A program made the position numbers and the translations under genes. Below the pieces are notes generated by a model that searched no databases, had not been told where the DNA came from, and saw only the letters and a list, made by a program, of their open reading frames with translations. From positions 129,501-193,500 of the forward strand of contig NC_051092.1 of NCBI RefSeq assembly GCF_901709675.1: a stretch of 64,000 bases of DNA, written 5' to 3'. The DNA comes from Syngnathus acus (taxonomy: Eukaryota; Chordata; Actinopteri; Syngnathiformes; Syngnathidae). Below are positions 1 to 13,100 of this stretch, piece by piece. Each line of letters opens with the position of its first letter. The first letter of the stretch is position 1.

Positions 1-115
1 AACTGGCTGGCTGGGCGGAGACACAAAGAAAAAAATGCATCAAGTCAGCCCATTTGGGCCAAGTGTCACATTTGCGACACTTGGACACTTTGTTTTCCTG
101 AAGAGAATCGTGTTC

Positions 116-118
<3 letters not shown>

Positions 119-186
<68 letters not shown>
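119..186. repeat. (GA)n microsatellite
   Basis: About 34 GA dinucleotides in intronic sequence upstream of the first visible ccdc136-like exon. The Arg/Glu open frames across it are repeat artefacts. Confidence 0.97.
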
Positions 187-197
<11 letters not shown>

Positions 198-430
198 GAG
201 CATTGCCGTCAGTTGCGTCAGCAGCCCAGCGCACACTTTCACGCTCTCTTCCAAAGAAATGACAAATTCTTGTTTTAAGGCGGTGGCTCGACCGCAGCTC
301 CATACTTGCGAGTCTCGACTCGGCCCCTCGTCTTTCTCAATACGTAGCTTTTGTCTTTTGGGCGAAAACTCAAGGAAAGCGTTTTGCGCGTTGAAAATGA
401 CAGCGGGAGCCCCTTTGTCCTCCAGCCCAG

Positions 431-2406
431 CTGCGCTCAGCCAAGGAGGAGATGGACGGCCTGGAGGAGGAGAAGGAGAGCGAGCTGGCCGAGGCTCGGG
501 AGGAGCTGCGCGCCGCCCGCGAGGAGGCGCTCCTGCTTCAGCAGGCGGCCGAGGAGGCGGCGGCCGAGCGCGAGAACGACATCGCCTCGCTGCAGGAGGA
601 GCTGTGCCGGCGGAGGGCCGAGCTCGGGCGCCTCGGCGACGATGCGCGCCACTACGAGCTGGAGATCACCACGCTGAGGGCCGAGATCAGCGTGAAGAGC
701 CGCCAAGGGCCGCAGGGTGAGGCGCTTCGGGGCCAAGCCCCAACCAGGCCCGCCGGGAGTCACAACATTCATGATACAATGAATTCCCCGAGCCGCTCCA
801 GGCGACGTGGAGCTGCTGCTGAAGGAGGAGTGCCGGAGCCTGAGGGAGGAGTGCCGGGCCCTGAAGGAGGACAACCGGAGGCTCTCGGAGAAGCTGCAGC
901 TTCTCCGCCGACAGAAGACAAGGTGAGAGGTCACTCGTCAGCTGTTTGCGACCCGGGCCTCGGGTGGGGACGCTGCCGCTAAGTTCCCCAAACGGCAGGC
1001 GCGGTGTCCTAATGCTCGACCTCAGCCGGCTCCTCGCCATTTCAGCTCCGAAGGGACGGAGACGGGCCCCGACGACACCCTGAGCGAGGTGAGCGCGGCC
1101 CCCTCGCACGACGCCTGGGTCCAGAAGAACATCTCCTTTGACGGCAAGCCCGGGACGCCCACCGGATGGCACGGCGGCGTCGGCGAGATCTGCTCGCTCA
1201 GGGAGCAGCTCAAACAGGCTGAGGAAAAGGCCTCGCGGGTTCACAAAGAGGTGAGTCAGCGCTCGCTCGCTCGCTCGCTCTTCCAACAGGTGTCCAACGT
1301 CTGGCTCAAGGGTCGCAAGCCACCCGACATGCCTTGGTGAGCCATCTGGCCGCCATCTGGTTGCCTCTGTTCCAGTGCCACGGGCTGAAGCTGGAGCTGC
1401 AGGAGCTGCAGGAGCTCTACGACAGCAGTCAGAAGGAGCGCAACCAGCTGGAGGAGGAGCTTGGGCGCTGCAAGGCAGAGCTGGACAAGTTGGCTCAGGT
1501 GAGGAAGGCCGCTGGCGCCAAGTCCGTCGCCATGAAACAGAAAAACAACTAGGGCCGTCCAGTGGTACCTTGAGTTAGCTCATTTTCTTGCTTGAAAGTA
1601 CATACATTTACAGCATGGACCCAAGCCCAAGTAGAGGGGCTCAAGAATGGAGCCTTGGGGCACTTGGATGCTTGGTCAATTGAGGTACCAAGCAATCAAA
1701 GTCAACACAGTCAAGGGAGCACTGGGACGGAGGCTCGGGTCTACTGCAAATGGCATGGCACCTACTGTATCTCGTCTGCGGTGTGTGTCTCTCATGCCGT
1801 CCGTGGTATGTTCCCTTTCAAACGGGATGGCTTTCTGCGCGTCAGTGCGTCTGTCCTTGAATCTCTGCGAGGTACCCTCTGGCGCCAGCCAATCAAACGG
1901 CGGCTCCCAAGCAGTCAAGTGAAATCCAAGAAAATCGTCAAGTCTCTCCTCTTTTTCTTTGTTGTCTGTGTGTGGTGTCAAAGTGTCCACCCGTCCGCGC
2001 CTTTCCCTTATTGAGCCAGGGGAGGAGCGTCACGGTCCCAAATTGTCCAAAGGTGCACAATCCTTTCCTTCTTTCTGCCGGAGTTTCAGCCAGACTGGCC
2101 CGAGTGGTCGCAAGCGAGCCCTGACCTTTAAGCCAGCCGTGCACGTATTTCCATTTGGGAAGAATGAGCTGCGGCTTGAACGTCAGCCATCGTTGGCTGC
2201 ATGTTTGTCGGTCCATCGTGCGCCCGTCATCCCCATGCTCCTTGTCTTTGTGTTTGTTCCCTCCTCAGAGCTTCATCCATCCATCTGAGCACCCTGTTCT
2301 CTCCATCCCCTTCATAGGAATGATTGTAATAGTGGCCGTGGTCTGGTGCTGCTTGTCGGAGTTGGCGTCCCACAGAGCAAGGTATGAGAGGGGCTCGGAG
2401 CCCTAA
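431..2406 (+). CDS. ccdc136: Coiled-coil protein with C-terminal membrane anchor, ccdc136-like (3' part)
   Basis: Five exons with matching phases can be read: about 431-716, 802-922, 1046-1250, 1376-1498 and 2269-2406 (stop TAA at 2404). The 5' exons lie left of the window. The first four exons encode Glu/Arg/Leu-rich heptads typical of a long coiled coil (for example ELRAAREEALLLQQ and CHGLKLELQELQELYD). The third is less helical, with a Ser/Gly/Pro stretch. The last exon encodes a hydrophobic segment, SIPFIGMIVIVAVVWCC, followed by a short tail, so the protein is probably tail-anchored. A GT at 2382 would allow splicing to a further exon; reading through gives the tail ending GSEP. The assignment to CCDC136 rests on the coiled coil plus C-terminal anchor and on the position directly upstream of flnc in the same orientation, as in human 7q32. 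SLMAP, which adjoins FLNB in human, is the main alternative. Confidence 0.75.
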
Positions 2407-3633
2407 ACCCAAATCTCGCCTTTGACCACAGCAAAGGAAACAAAGGAGTTTTCTGCCCGATTGGCTCGCAGCCAGCGCTGGCTGTCTTGAGATACCAGCC
2501 GCTTGAGCTAGCTTGGTGCTAAAAGGCCCGCCGCGGGCAGGCTAACACTTGGAGATGACAGACAATAGTCTCCTGTGAAAAAGCAAGACTATTCCTGCAG
2601 TGCTTTAGAGTAGCAGCAAAAGTCTTCTTTTTGCCACCGCCGCTTCACCTCTTTTCAACGCTTACGTAATAAACGGAAGGAAGCGCACCTCAAGGCACCG
2701 CTGAATTTCTGCAATTGGCCATGACAGCAAAAGTCCTAATAAGTACGTGCGCGTAAAGGAACGGGTGGGTGGGCAGTTTGCCAAAGCACAACACAAGCGC
2801 TCGCTCGCTCGCTCGCTCGCTCGTCTCAAATCGCAATCGTCGTAAAAACAAATTGCCTTTCCTGCCTTTGGCTTGTCCCTTTTCTTGACCGAAGGAAAAG
2901 GAAAGCAACTTGTTGCGCTAACTGAATTCACGTTGCCGCCACTCATTTCCATATGGAAGCTATTCCGACTTAGCCCCCCCCAAAACGTTCATCCAAGCGT
3001 TGCTGGAGCCAAAAGCGCTGGGTGACTTTCTTTGTTGGTTGGGGGGCAAACGGACGTGCGTCTTTGACAAGCTTCCCTCCTTGGTGTCTTGCGTCAGGGG
3101 AGTGAGCTAGCTTGGAAGTCCATCTTGACGGCCGCCGCCACGCTGCTGACGGCGACCGCCTTGTTGAGGGCGCTCGTCCGATCTTGACCACGGACAGCCG
3201 GGAGCGGAGCGTGGCCGGCCGGCTGGCTGGCTGGCCCCGGTGGCTACGACGTGCGCGGTCGCCGTGGAGGACGCACGCGGTCACTCCTCTTGTGGGAATA
3301 GTCTCTCTCTTTGATTGCATCCTTATTCAGTCATTTGTTGCTTTCATTCTTGCCTTTGTCCAATGCTTTGTTGAGTGCACTGAAATGCGGGGGAGCTTGT
3401 GCACCAGGCTCGCTCGCGCTTGATTTTTAAGGAAGGCACATGTCAACAAGTTTTGCTAGTAAATTCACCTTGTCGTTCTTGCCATTTGTTTTCCAACGTG
3501 ACGGAGAGGCACCTTGCCTCGCAAGTGCTCCACGTTCATCGAGACTTTACAATTGAAATAGAGACAATCGCTGAAAATGGGATTTCAGTGTATTTTTGGC
3601 TGTTGAAATGACTTTAGTGCTTTTTCAAAAGAA

Positions 3634-3708
3634 AAGTCAAAGTCTGCTTTATTGTCAATTTCTTCACATGCCAAGACACACCAAGAAATCGAAATGACGT
3701 CCCCACTA
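3634..3708. repeat. Degenerate transposon-like fragment
   Basis: The stretch beginning AAAAGTCAAAGTCTGC and running on through 'attgtcaatttcttcaca' resembles a tail sequence I associate with dispersed fish repeats. It is short, has no coding capacity, and the family is not resolved by eye. Confidence 0.4.
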
Positions 3709-4715
3709 AGAAGAAAAGCATGCAGCGCACAACTCCTTACGACTGAGCGATGCCAGTCACTAGGGCCCGCCCCCTAAAGCACAACTACGAGCGACCGGCG
3801 GCAAAATAATTGTCAGCGTGGCCGCTGGCTCGCTCGGGGATCTCCCGGCAGGCAAGGTTTGCGACGGAGGCCGTTAATGGCTCCCAGCCGGGACTATTAA
3901 GACGGACGGCTCTAATTTCACGCTCGACAAAGCCGTCGTCGTTAACGATTGCCGTTACGGCGTTTGCTCGCTCGTCGAGCGGCCCCGCAACCGTACGAAG
4001 CTGCTTCAAGGAATTGGAACAGTTTGGCTCATCGGGCACAATTGGAGCAATTGCCACGAAAACATGCTCAAATGTTTGGCTCTCAGCGGTTGAGAGAAAG
4101 TCAACTCGTTGGCTTTGAACCCGACCTAGTTTGCGCTCAACAGCCAGCGCTACTAGCGCTAGCTAGCAGCGCTAGCTGTTGTTTTCCTTTCCTGGCGACT
4201 GAGAGCGAGGCGGTGGTGGCGCTTCAAGCAGTGAATGAAGGCTTTGCGTGCAAAACGACAAGCAATCTCATGTCATGACCATGTCACTTGATGGAAATAA
4301 GAAAGTGGCGTGGCGTGGCTCGACAGCCGGGGAGCGCCTTCCATTTGTACCTGCTTTGTAGAACGTTCGATTTGGAAGAGCCACATATATTTGATATGGT
4401 CGGTTGTCAAATGTCCAGCAGTGGTGACTTTGTTTCAAAGACGAATGAAGCCGACGGTAAGCTCGATGTGGCCACGAGTGTGCGTGCGTGCGTTCAACTT
4501 TAGACGGCAGCTGCAAAGTGATGACTTGCAGCTTCCCATTGGACAGACGGGGAAGGCCAGCTCTCGTTTGATTGAAACGGCCGTCGGGGTTGCGATCCAT
4601 CCGACCTTCGGCGGCCGCTTTGCATCTGGCTGCGCTCGACTTTGTTCTTTTTCACATGGCTGTGGCTATTTGTCACCCGCAGCTCCATTTCTACTTACTG
4701 TCTGTGACGTGAGAA

Positions 4716-4721
4716 AATAAA
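4716..4721 (+). terminator. AATAAA polyadenylation signal, likely of the ccdc136-like gene
   Basis: AATAAA on the plus strand 2.3 kb downstream of the ccdc136-like stop and 1.2 kb upstream of the flnc start. It is the best placed signal for the upstream gene, but other hexamers could be used. Confidence 0.4.
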
Positions 4722-5426
4722 TATAACTTGCCGCCCTCATGGTGTCTGCCTTTTCCTCGGGGGGGGGGGGCATGAGCCCCTCCCCACCCAAATGACGGGA
4801 AACGCTGCGTTCACTTTTGTGACTCAACGTTGACTGAGTTGGACAAGATGCTAATAGCGGCAGGCGCTATCATGGAAAGACAAAGATTGCACTTTGAACT
4901 CACCTGCCTTTCAAAACCAGAAAGAGAAAACAAAGGCAAAAGAGGAGCACCGATGTCGCGGCCTTCCTTGAAATGGCGACGGCCGCAGTTATTCGCTTCG
5001 AATTGGCTTCTAAATAGGTTGTAATTGGATGATATCCCGGCTTTGCTGCCTGCCGCCGCGTCACCAGGCCGCGCGTGTCATCCTGCCGCGCACACAAACG
5101 CACATCATCAAATGAGCACTTCATTAGCGTCATTTCAAAGTATGAACGGACCCAAAAGAAGACGACAAGCCTCCAGAGTCCACTCGCATCATCTATAAAA
5201 AGATCGCGTGTCAATCTTTGAGCATCAACGACTGCTGACTGATGAGCACGCCCGAAGATTTTCTATTCTGACTCGTACAGTGTGATTAGTATTGGATTCC
5301 GATGTTTTGGAGCTAAACAAAGCAAAAGCGACAGGACTTTGTGATAGGACTTGCGATGGGAAAGATTCAAGCGGGTTCATGTCTGCAATTGTCAGCACCG
5401 ACGTCTTCCTGAGCAGACTGGGGAGG

Positions 5427-5458
5427 GAGGGAGGGAGGGAGGGAGGGAGGGAGGGAGG
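5427..5458. repeat. (GGGA)n microsatellite
   Basis: Seven to eight GGGA units immediately upstream of the presumed flnc promoter. Confidence 0.9.
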
Positions 5459-5505
5459 AAAGAAAAAGCATTCTTGACGCACGCACGCACGCACACACAG
5501 GGTCT

Positions 5506-5530
5506 CCCAAATAGGAGCGCCTAAAAATAA
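5506..5530 (+). promoter_or_regulatory. CArG-like and MEF2 sites of the flnc promoter
   Basis: CCCAAATAGG at 5506-5515 fits the SRF CArG consensus CC(A/T)6GG with one deviation. CTAAAAATAA at 5521-5530 matches the MEF2 consensus YTAWWWWTAR at every position. The two sites are 5 bp apart and about 140 bp upstream of a TATA-like box. SRF and MEF2 drive striated-muscle genes, which suits filamin C. Function here is inferred from motif and place only. Confidence 0.55.
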
Positions 5531-5667
5531 GCCACACGCTTTGACTGGGCTTTGACCAATCAGGGAGGGCCCGGTAAACCGAGCCGGAGCCCCCGGACCT
5601 CTTGTGGATGAGCGCATGGAGTGTGATGGCAGGGCTCCGGAATGACGCGCTGGGGGGGGGGGGCGTC

Positions 5668-5676
5668 TTTAAAAAG
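5668..5676 (+). promoter_or_regulatory. TATA-like box of flnc
   Basis: TTTAAAAAG about 240 bp upstream of the flnc ATG and downstream of the MEF2/CArG pair. Transcription would start near 5695-5705. The resulting leader contains a short repeat of GCGTGCCA units (5851-5882) before the Kozak sequence. Confidence 0.4.
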
Positions 5677-5917
5677 CCACCAGTCAGTCGTCCGTCTGGA
5701 CATTCAAGTCAAACACGTCGGCGCCTGTTCCCGGGACCTCACTGCCACCAGCGACTTGGACAAGAGTGGAGAAGGAAGCGCCGTTCCATCAGATAAGCCC
5801 GCTCCCCTCACCTCACCGCTTTGACTGTTCAACTCGGACTCTAAAAAGCTAGCGTGCCAGCGTGCCAGCGTGCCAGCGATCCAGCAATCCAGTGAGCCAG
5901 CAAGCGGGGCCGCCACC

Positions 5918-8900
5918 ATGAGCAACAACTACGGCGAGGAGCCGCAGTACTACCAGGCCGCCGACTTTGGCGGCGAGGAGGACGACGAGATCCCGGCCAC
6001 CGAGAAGGACCTGGCCGAGGATGCGCCGTGGAAGAAGATCCAGCAGAACACCTTCACCCGCTGGTGCAACGAGCACCTCAAGTGCGTCAACAAGAACATC
6101 GGCGACCTGCAGCGCGACTTCAGCGACGGCCTGAAGCTCATTTGGCTGCTGGAAGTCCTGAGCCAGAAGAAGATGTACCGCAAGTACCACAACAGGCCCA
6201 ACTTCCGGCAGATGAAGCTGGAAAACGTCTCTGTGGCACTGGAGTTTCTGGACCGGGAGCACATCAAGCTGGTGTCCATCGGTGAGTGCCTCGGACTTTG
6301 GATCCGGCCGTGGGGGGGGCGGGGGGTCTCCGATCGGCAAAGGTCCCAAATTGCGCGGAGGGAGCGATGAGGCTTTGGCCATTTCGCACAAGCGCAAAAG
6401 TCAACTTTGGGGGAGGGGCGGAATTGAAAGCGTCAGTGGAAGAGGCGAACTAAACCCAAAATGATAAGCTCCAAATGAATCACTGACTTGTACAAAATGT
6501 AAAATACATGTCGGAAGGGAAAGCCAAAAACTTTGAGATGGCATCCTGCCCTCGTTCAAAAGTTGTCAATTGCACTCAGCGGGACGGTAAAAGCTTTCCC
6601 TCGTGGTGACCTAACAAATGGTGTCCTTCAGCCTCTGCAAAGGGAGCAAGCAACCGCTTTGGAGTTCGATCATTTGTCCCAGTCAGTACATCAGACAGAA
6701 TGAAGGGATACAAATGGACACTCATATTTCTGACAGCGTACATTGGCTGTAGCTACTTGCACAATCTCAGGAGGCTGATTTGCCCGACACTTGATTCCCT
6801 GCATTTGCTCGGGCAATGCGTGGCAGCGCCGCTTCCGCAACGTTTAGATTGTAGGATCTCCGCGTCAATCTAATGTGCCCTGAGGCTTCTGACATTTATG
6901 TGCGTCAGAACACACACGACCTCGGCTAGCGGCCTCGGCTAGTGGCCACAGCGAGCAGCCATAGCGAGCGGCCTTGGCCCTGGCTAGCAGGCTCAGGTCA
7001 CTTGGCAGCTCGCAGCCTCAGCTAGCGGCCTCAGCTAGCGGCCTCAGCTAGCTAGCAGCCTCAGCCAGCAGCCTCAGCTAGCAGCCTCAGCTAGCGGCCT
7101 CAGCTCGCGGCCTCAGCTAGGCCTGCACGATCGCTCGGAGGCGATAAAACGCCGGCACAGCGTTTGACGGACGTGGCTTTGTGCTGGCAGTTGTCAGACA
7201 GGCTCCACTTTTGCCGCACCTGACTGCAGCACTCAATGTGTGCCCTTTGGCCTGCCACACATGACAAGATCTCAGCGGGAGCGGGCCTGACAAACAGCAG
7301 CTGCTCGTTCACCAACTCACTGTTATCAGCAAGCGAGCGAGCGAGCGAGCGCAGGGGGGGGGCGGGTCTCGGCCTCGGCACGAAAGCTCAAAACAGGCTC
7401 GCCTACCTGATTTGAGCTCAGCTTCCATTCCAGCCCAAAAAAGAGGGGCACGGGTGCCCACAATGCGCGTTGAAAGGGCTGAAGCCACGGCATCTTGAAA
7501 CGAAAGCGGCTCGTCGGGCAAAGTTTGAAGCGCGCCGATGGGTCCCATCTCCCAGCCGTCTTTGATTTCTGAGCGCTTCGGGAGGTCATTGAAATCCAAG
7601 CGGTATTTCTGTGGCCGCTTGCGCATCTCTTCAGCTGTCAGCGTCTTCAGCGCAGCATTGTGAACACATGACAGATTACGGGGCCCCTCTGGCGGACAGC
7701 TGCCCGCCAGCAAGGAAGGCGCATTGGATCGCTCAATGGCCGTCCGTTGTTTATATACCTCCTCAGAATAGCCCGCTCAGCCCCGCAGTCCAACAGGGGT
7801 GAAACACGGCCGGCCGGCCTCGGCTCTTCAATCTCGTCTGAAGACTCCGCTCCATTTTCCAGCTGCTTTAAGAGCCAATTTATTTGTCGCATGGAAAAGA
7901 ACGGCGCGGCGCAGTGTAGTCTTTGATCTGTTAGCTTAATGCTATTGCTATGCGGCAGTGTTGGAAACAACAGACAGGAAACAACCAACCATGCTTTCTA
8001 TATTGCTGCCCGTCTGGTCTCGAAGCAAAAACCCAAAACATTTCATTCGTGACCTTCTTCTTTATGTGAGAGGGCAATATTCAGCAAATGATTTCAACTC
8101 CGATCTCAAGGCACTGGCTGACATGGATGTTGGATGCTTTTGTTTTTTCCACACTCCAGAATCATAATCATCAAAATTCTCTCGCCCCAGACAGCAAAGC
8201 CATTGTTGACGGGAATCTCAAGCTGATCCTGGGTCTTATCTGGACTCTGATCCTGCACTACTCCATCTCCATGCCCATGTGGGACGACGAGGACGATGAG
8301 GAGGCCAAGAAGCTGACGCCCAAGCAGCGTCTGCTGGGCTGGATCCAGAACAAAGTGCCCCAGCTGCCCATCAACAACTTCAACCGCGACTGGAGGGACG
8401 GCAAAGCCCTCGGGGCCTTGGTGGACAACTGCGCTCCGGGTGAGCTTGGTTGCAAAATGACTTTGTCCGTATACGCTTCGGAGCGTCTGGAACGTCGCAT
8501 ACATAGGCCACGCCGGGAAACTCGGGTGCGTGCGGGTCTCGGTCGTTCGACGCCCAAATCTGTTTAACCGACGGGCAGCCTTCAGAGTTGCCGCCGCTAG
8601 ATGGCCAACTTGAGCACTGTCCATTAGTCCGCCTTTAACACCAAAACGCTCCGTGGCGAGACATCAGAGTCTCCCGGAGTGCTTAGCGTGTCGACGTTAC
8701 ACTTTTGTGGTTGGCTTCAGCTCACTGGATGGACGACAGCAATGGAAGAGCGGCCTTAAGGGCTGCCGGCCAGTTGCTGGGCGAGCCGCTCGGTTTTCAT
8801 TTTCCTCGCTCGCTACGGAGGCCAGGCCGAGCACGCTATCCATTCATCAGTGCAGTACAACTGTTAACACCTTCCGGAGAGAAGCCTCCTCGCTATCCAT

Positions 8901-10042
8901 CTCACAGACGGACGTCAGCCCGTGTGCAGAGAGCAGGTAGCGGCAGAGGCCGGGCGCCGGTGACGTCGCGGCCAGCTGTCCCGCAACGACGGAAGCCGTC
9001 GAGCGTTCCCAGGCCCGAGTGGGACTCTCTGCCTTTCTCTCCGCCGGCCGGCCATCAAAACGATATGTCGTGGCCGCGGGGCCCTGACCCACCCGGCACG
9101 CGTCACCGCTTCTGAGTCACCGCCAGTGATTGGTGGTAGGTAGCAAGTTACGAGGCTTCACTTGAGGTTTCGGCTACCTGGACTTGAGCATTTACTATTT
9201 ATCATCCTGAGGATGTGTAAGCAGATCTCGACGAACTAACTGCATGTTGCAATGGCGCCGGACGCAAAGGAAGGCCCGCAAGTTCTTGTATTGCGGGGGA
9301 GCCCAGAATCAGGCAAAATGAATTGATGAAAACGAGTTGCTTCTGGTTGCTTATCTTGAAATGTGTTTCAAAACAAACCTCTGAGTTCACCTTCTTTAAA
9401 AAGAGTGCGTGCGAGTGCTTTTGTCACCTCTGCCAGTGACATGCCCCTCCCTCCCCACCCCCCCTGGATTTTGGAGGCCTGGCGCAGGCCCATGTTTAAG
9501 TGTGTTGACACGGGGTGCGAGGAGACGCATCTTTCAGGGCTGCAATGCTGCCCATACAAGGCTGCCTTGTTTCAGCAGCCCGACCCGAGCTGACTTTCTC
9601 GCTGTGTGGCCACAGACGACGCGGGAAGAACATCTGAAATCCTCCGCGCTGAGATCAAATCAATATCGCAAGTAAAAAGAATTCAGCACAGCCTCGCCTC
9701 GCCACCAAACTGGGCACTGTTACAGAATTTTCGTGTCTCCGGTTTCAATATGAATTTCATGGATGATGACGCTTATCCATACATTGGACAAATGTCGGTG
9801 TTATTTTAGATGCCTGTCAGTAATACACTTTCACTCATTGTCCAAATATTCCCGCGGCATCACGGCGGTTACGTTGCAATGTAAATATTTAGAGCACTTT
9901 CTTGCGCTATAGTAACCCATTAAGCAAGCCATAAACGGCATAGCGACGCATGGAGTCAGATATTCTTTCTCCGCTGCAACTCATATTACTTTACTTTACT
10001 GAGTAGAGTAGCTTCATGAATATCTGCCCCCAGAAGGAAGAA

Positions 10043-10136
<94 letters not shown>

Positions 10137-13100
10137 TATTGTCTCTAATAATTGGACTAAGGCATTGCGAGGTTGCTTGGGCGCAAAAGGCCCTCTCCGT
10201 CATCAACACTAATCCAATTTAGCGATTAGCTGCCCAGGACGCGCTAGCTTCAGTTTGTTTTGAAAGCCAGAGGACAGAGTCAGTGTGGCAGCCCTGAAAA
10301 AAGGTCACGGGACCTCATGGCGCGATAGTAGCGACGGTCCGAGCGGGGCCTCGTGACCTGCCCTGCGGATGCTCTAACGACGCGCTTGCATTTGGCTAGG
10401 TTTGTGTCCCGACTGGGCCGAGTGGGACCCCAACCAGCCCGTGGAGAACGCCAGAGAAGCCATGCAGCAGGCCGACGATTGGTTGGGTGTGCCTCAGGTA
10501 AGACGCGCGGCCCGCCGACGCCTTTCGCCGAACACGGACGGCTCAGACGAGCCGGTGGGCTCGGATGGGGCTCGCCGAGGCGCAGCTTTTCCGACATTTG
10601 ACACCAAGTACCGCCATTAGAACCAGCAGGAGCGTATTAGGTCTGTCCAATCAAGGCGACATTCACACAAGTTTGTTTGAATATTGTAAGGCATAGACGC
10701 AAAGACCCATTTGACAAGTGGCAGCCCTTTTGCAAATCACCTCCGAGCGTTGACGCTAAAAATCACCCAAAAGCGGGGGCAGACTGTGTGGAAAGACTTG
10801 GATAGAAAAAGTGGAACAGCAATTTCCCTCAAAGTGTTTAAAGCGGACCTCGGTTTGAAATGAAACTTTTCACAAGCGGAGAATGCTCGATGGGGGTTTC
10901 GGGGGTTTGATTTTGCTGCTTTTAGAGCCCTTTCAACACCTTCTGGCCGGCCCCTGAAAGAAGCCATCTAATCTGTGTCCCTCCCTCAGAATGTCACGGG
11001 AGCACGGTTGCATTCTTCTTGTTTAGTTCCGCGCAAGCCAATGGCCGCAACAAGGAGAAGCGTTAGCCAAATGGCCGGCCGGGGACTGGATGTCACCCTC
11101 CTGTCACGGCTCGGGTGCGTGGGGGCCGGATTCCGGCGCGCTGGCGTTAAGGAGATGCGGCTAAGTATAAATCCCCCATGGGAGGCAACGATCCTTAACC
11201 CCGCAGGGCCGGGGTTAAATATAACCAGCCGGGGTCACGGCTTTGCACCAGCAAACGACTGAAAGGCACGCCGCTCGCTCCCAGTACCAGCGCAGTGGTG
11301 CTAACAGATGCGTTTATTTCCTGTGAAATGCCACCGCACCGTGCCCGCTCGAGGCTTGCTCCAAAGGGTCGCTTTGCTGAAACGCTGTCCTTAAATCGTT
11401 TGCGCTTCAGGTGATCGCGCCTGAGGAGATCGTGGATCCAGATGTGGACGAGCACTCGGTGATGACCTACCTGTCGCAGTTCCCCAAAGCCAAGCTCAAG
11501 CCAGGCGCTCCTCTCAAACCCAAACAGCTTTTCCCTCACAAGGCCAAAGCCTATGGACCAGGTGGGTCCCACACAATACCATTCAGTACAATTGATTTCA
11601 GCAATAGGGCAGCGACATCGAAACACACACAGTAGCAGAAAAAAAGAACACTCGCAAGTCAGTCAAAGAATCAAAATGGGGCTTCTGAAAGCTGGACAGT
11701 GAGGGGCGAGCCTAATATTCTAGGGGAGGGAGGCAAAAAGGATCTCAGTCCTCGGCACTTGCATACCTGAGGCACCTAGCGGGTGCGCAGGGGTGGACCG
11801 GCTCAGAGAGGTAAGGTGGGGCCACAACCAAATGCAAGTCACTCGCAATGCATTGGGAGCCAGCTGAGGCAGGGAGGATGGGAGGGAGGGAGGCCGCAAT
11901 CCACGACAGCGGTCGGCGCGCACGTGGTCAACAGCGGCTGGCTTTTTTTTCACGGCAGGTATCGAGCCTCAGGGTAACAAGGTGCTTCACCCTGCCGTGT
12001 TCACCGTGGAGACTCTGGAAGCCGGCAGCGGCGAGGTCCTGGTCTTTGTGGAGGATCCCGAGGGGCACAAAGAAGAGGTGACAAAGTGGCCGTGTGACAA
12101 AGCCAAGCAAGCTCTTCTTGCCATCAACTCTCTCTCATGCTCGGCCATTTCCCGCAGGCTAAAGTGAAACCCAACAAGGACAAAAACAGAAGCTACACTG
12201 TCACTTATGTTCCTAAAGTTGAGGGTCTGCACAAGGTTCGACAAAGCAGCCAGCCATTACATCCTCCAGTTGAGTTTGCTTTTCTTTTTCAAAGCCTCTC
12301 TTTGTTGTCTTCACCGTCAGGTCAAGGTGTTATTTGCGGGTCAGGACATCGACAAGAGCCCCTATGCGGTGAACGTGGCAAAAGACATGGGTGACCCCAG
12401 TAAAGTCCACGCCAGGGGGCCCGGTCTGGAGCGCACCGGGAACGTGGCCAACAAACCCACCTACTTTGACATTTACACAGCCGGTAAGAATGTCAAGTTC
12501 AGCCGTTTCAATAAAATGGCCGCTTGGTTTCTCGAAGGGAGGACCGATGGAAACCATTCTTATCCACGCTTTTGTTTTCGCGACGCTGCGCCCTTTCCAA
12601 GCCCATTGACCGACAACAAACGACCGTCTGCCGGTGACTCGTCTTTCTTCCCGTCAACCAGGCGCTGGCAACGGCGACATCGCCGTGGTTATTGTCGACC
12701 CTCAAGGCAAAAAAGACACCGTGGAGATCATTCTGGAGAACAAAGGCGACAGCGTGTTCCGATGCACTTATCGCCCCGTGACTGAGGGTCCGCACGCCAT
12801 CCACGTGCTGTTCGGAGGCCACGAGATCCCAAAGAGCCCGTTCCCCGTCAACATCGCCGAAGGTGCGTTACAATTTCGTGCAGTCTCGAGGAAAGTGTGG
12901 GAGAACCATTCATCACGCTTTGGTATTCCTCGGATGCAGCCTTCCTAACGGTTCTTATCTGTCATTTCTAGCACCTCCTGTTGCTCCTCCCACGGGAGCT
13001 CCATTGCAGATAATCCCTCAATCAGTGCTCACTCCTCCCGGAACAAAGGCCCCCCCCCCACCAAAAAAACCCGCCCGTCCAAGTTAGTATGTCCCACTGG

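Larger units (their letters stand above)
2407..5500. other. ccdc136 3' flank and flnc upstream region
   Basis: No further coding exon was recognised here. The stretch probably holds the 3' UTR of the ccdc136-like gene, ending near the AATAAA at 4716. It also holds a degenerate repeat fragment (3634-3708), a GCTA-rich imperfect palindrome around 4147-4175 and a G-run at 4759-4770. A GGGA tetranucleotide run lies at 5427-5458. Confidence 0.6.

Noticed and set aside
35-262. Small open frames across the first 300 bases
   Set aside because: Translated GA microsatellite; no splice or conservation support.
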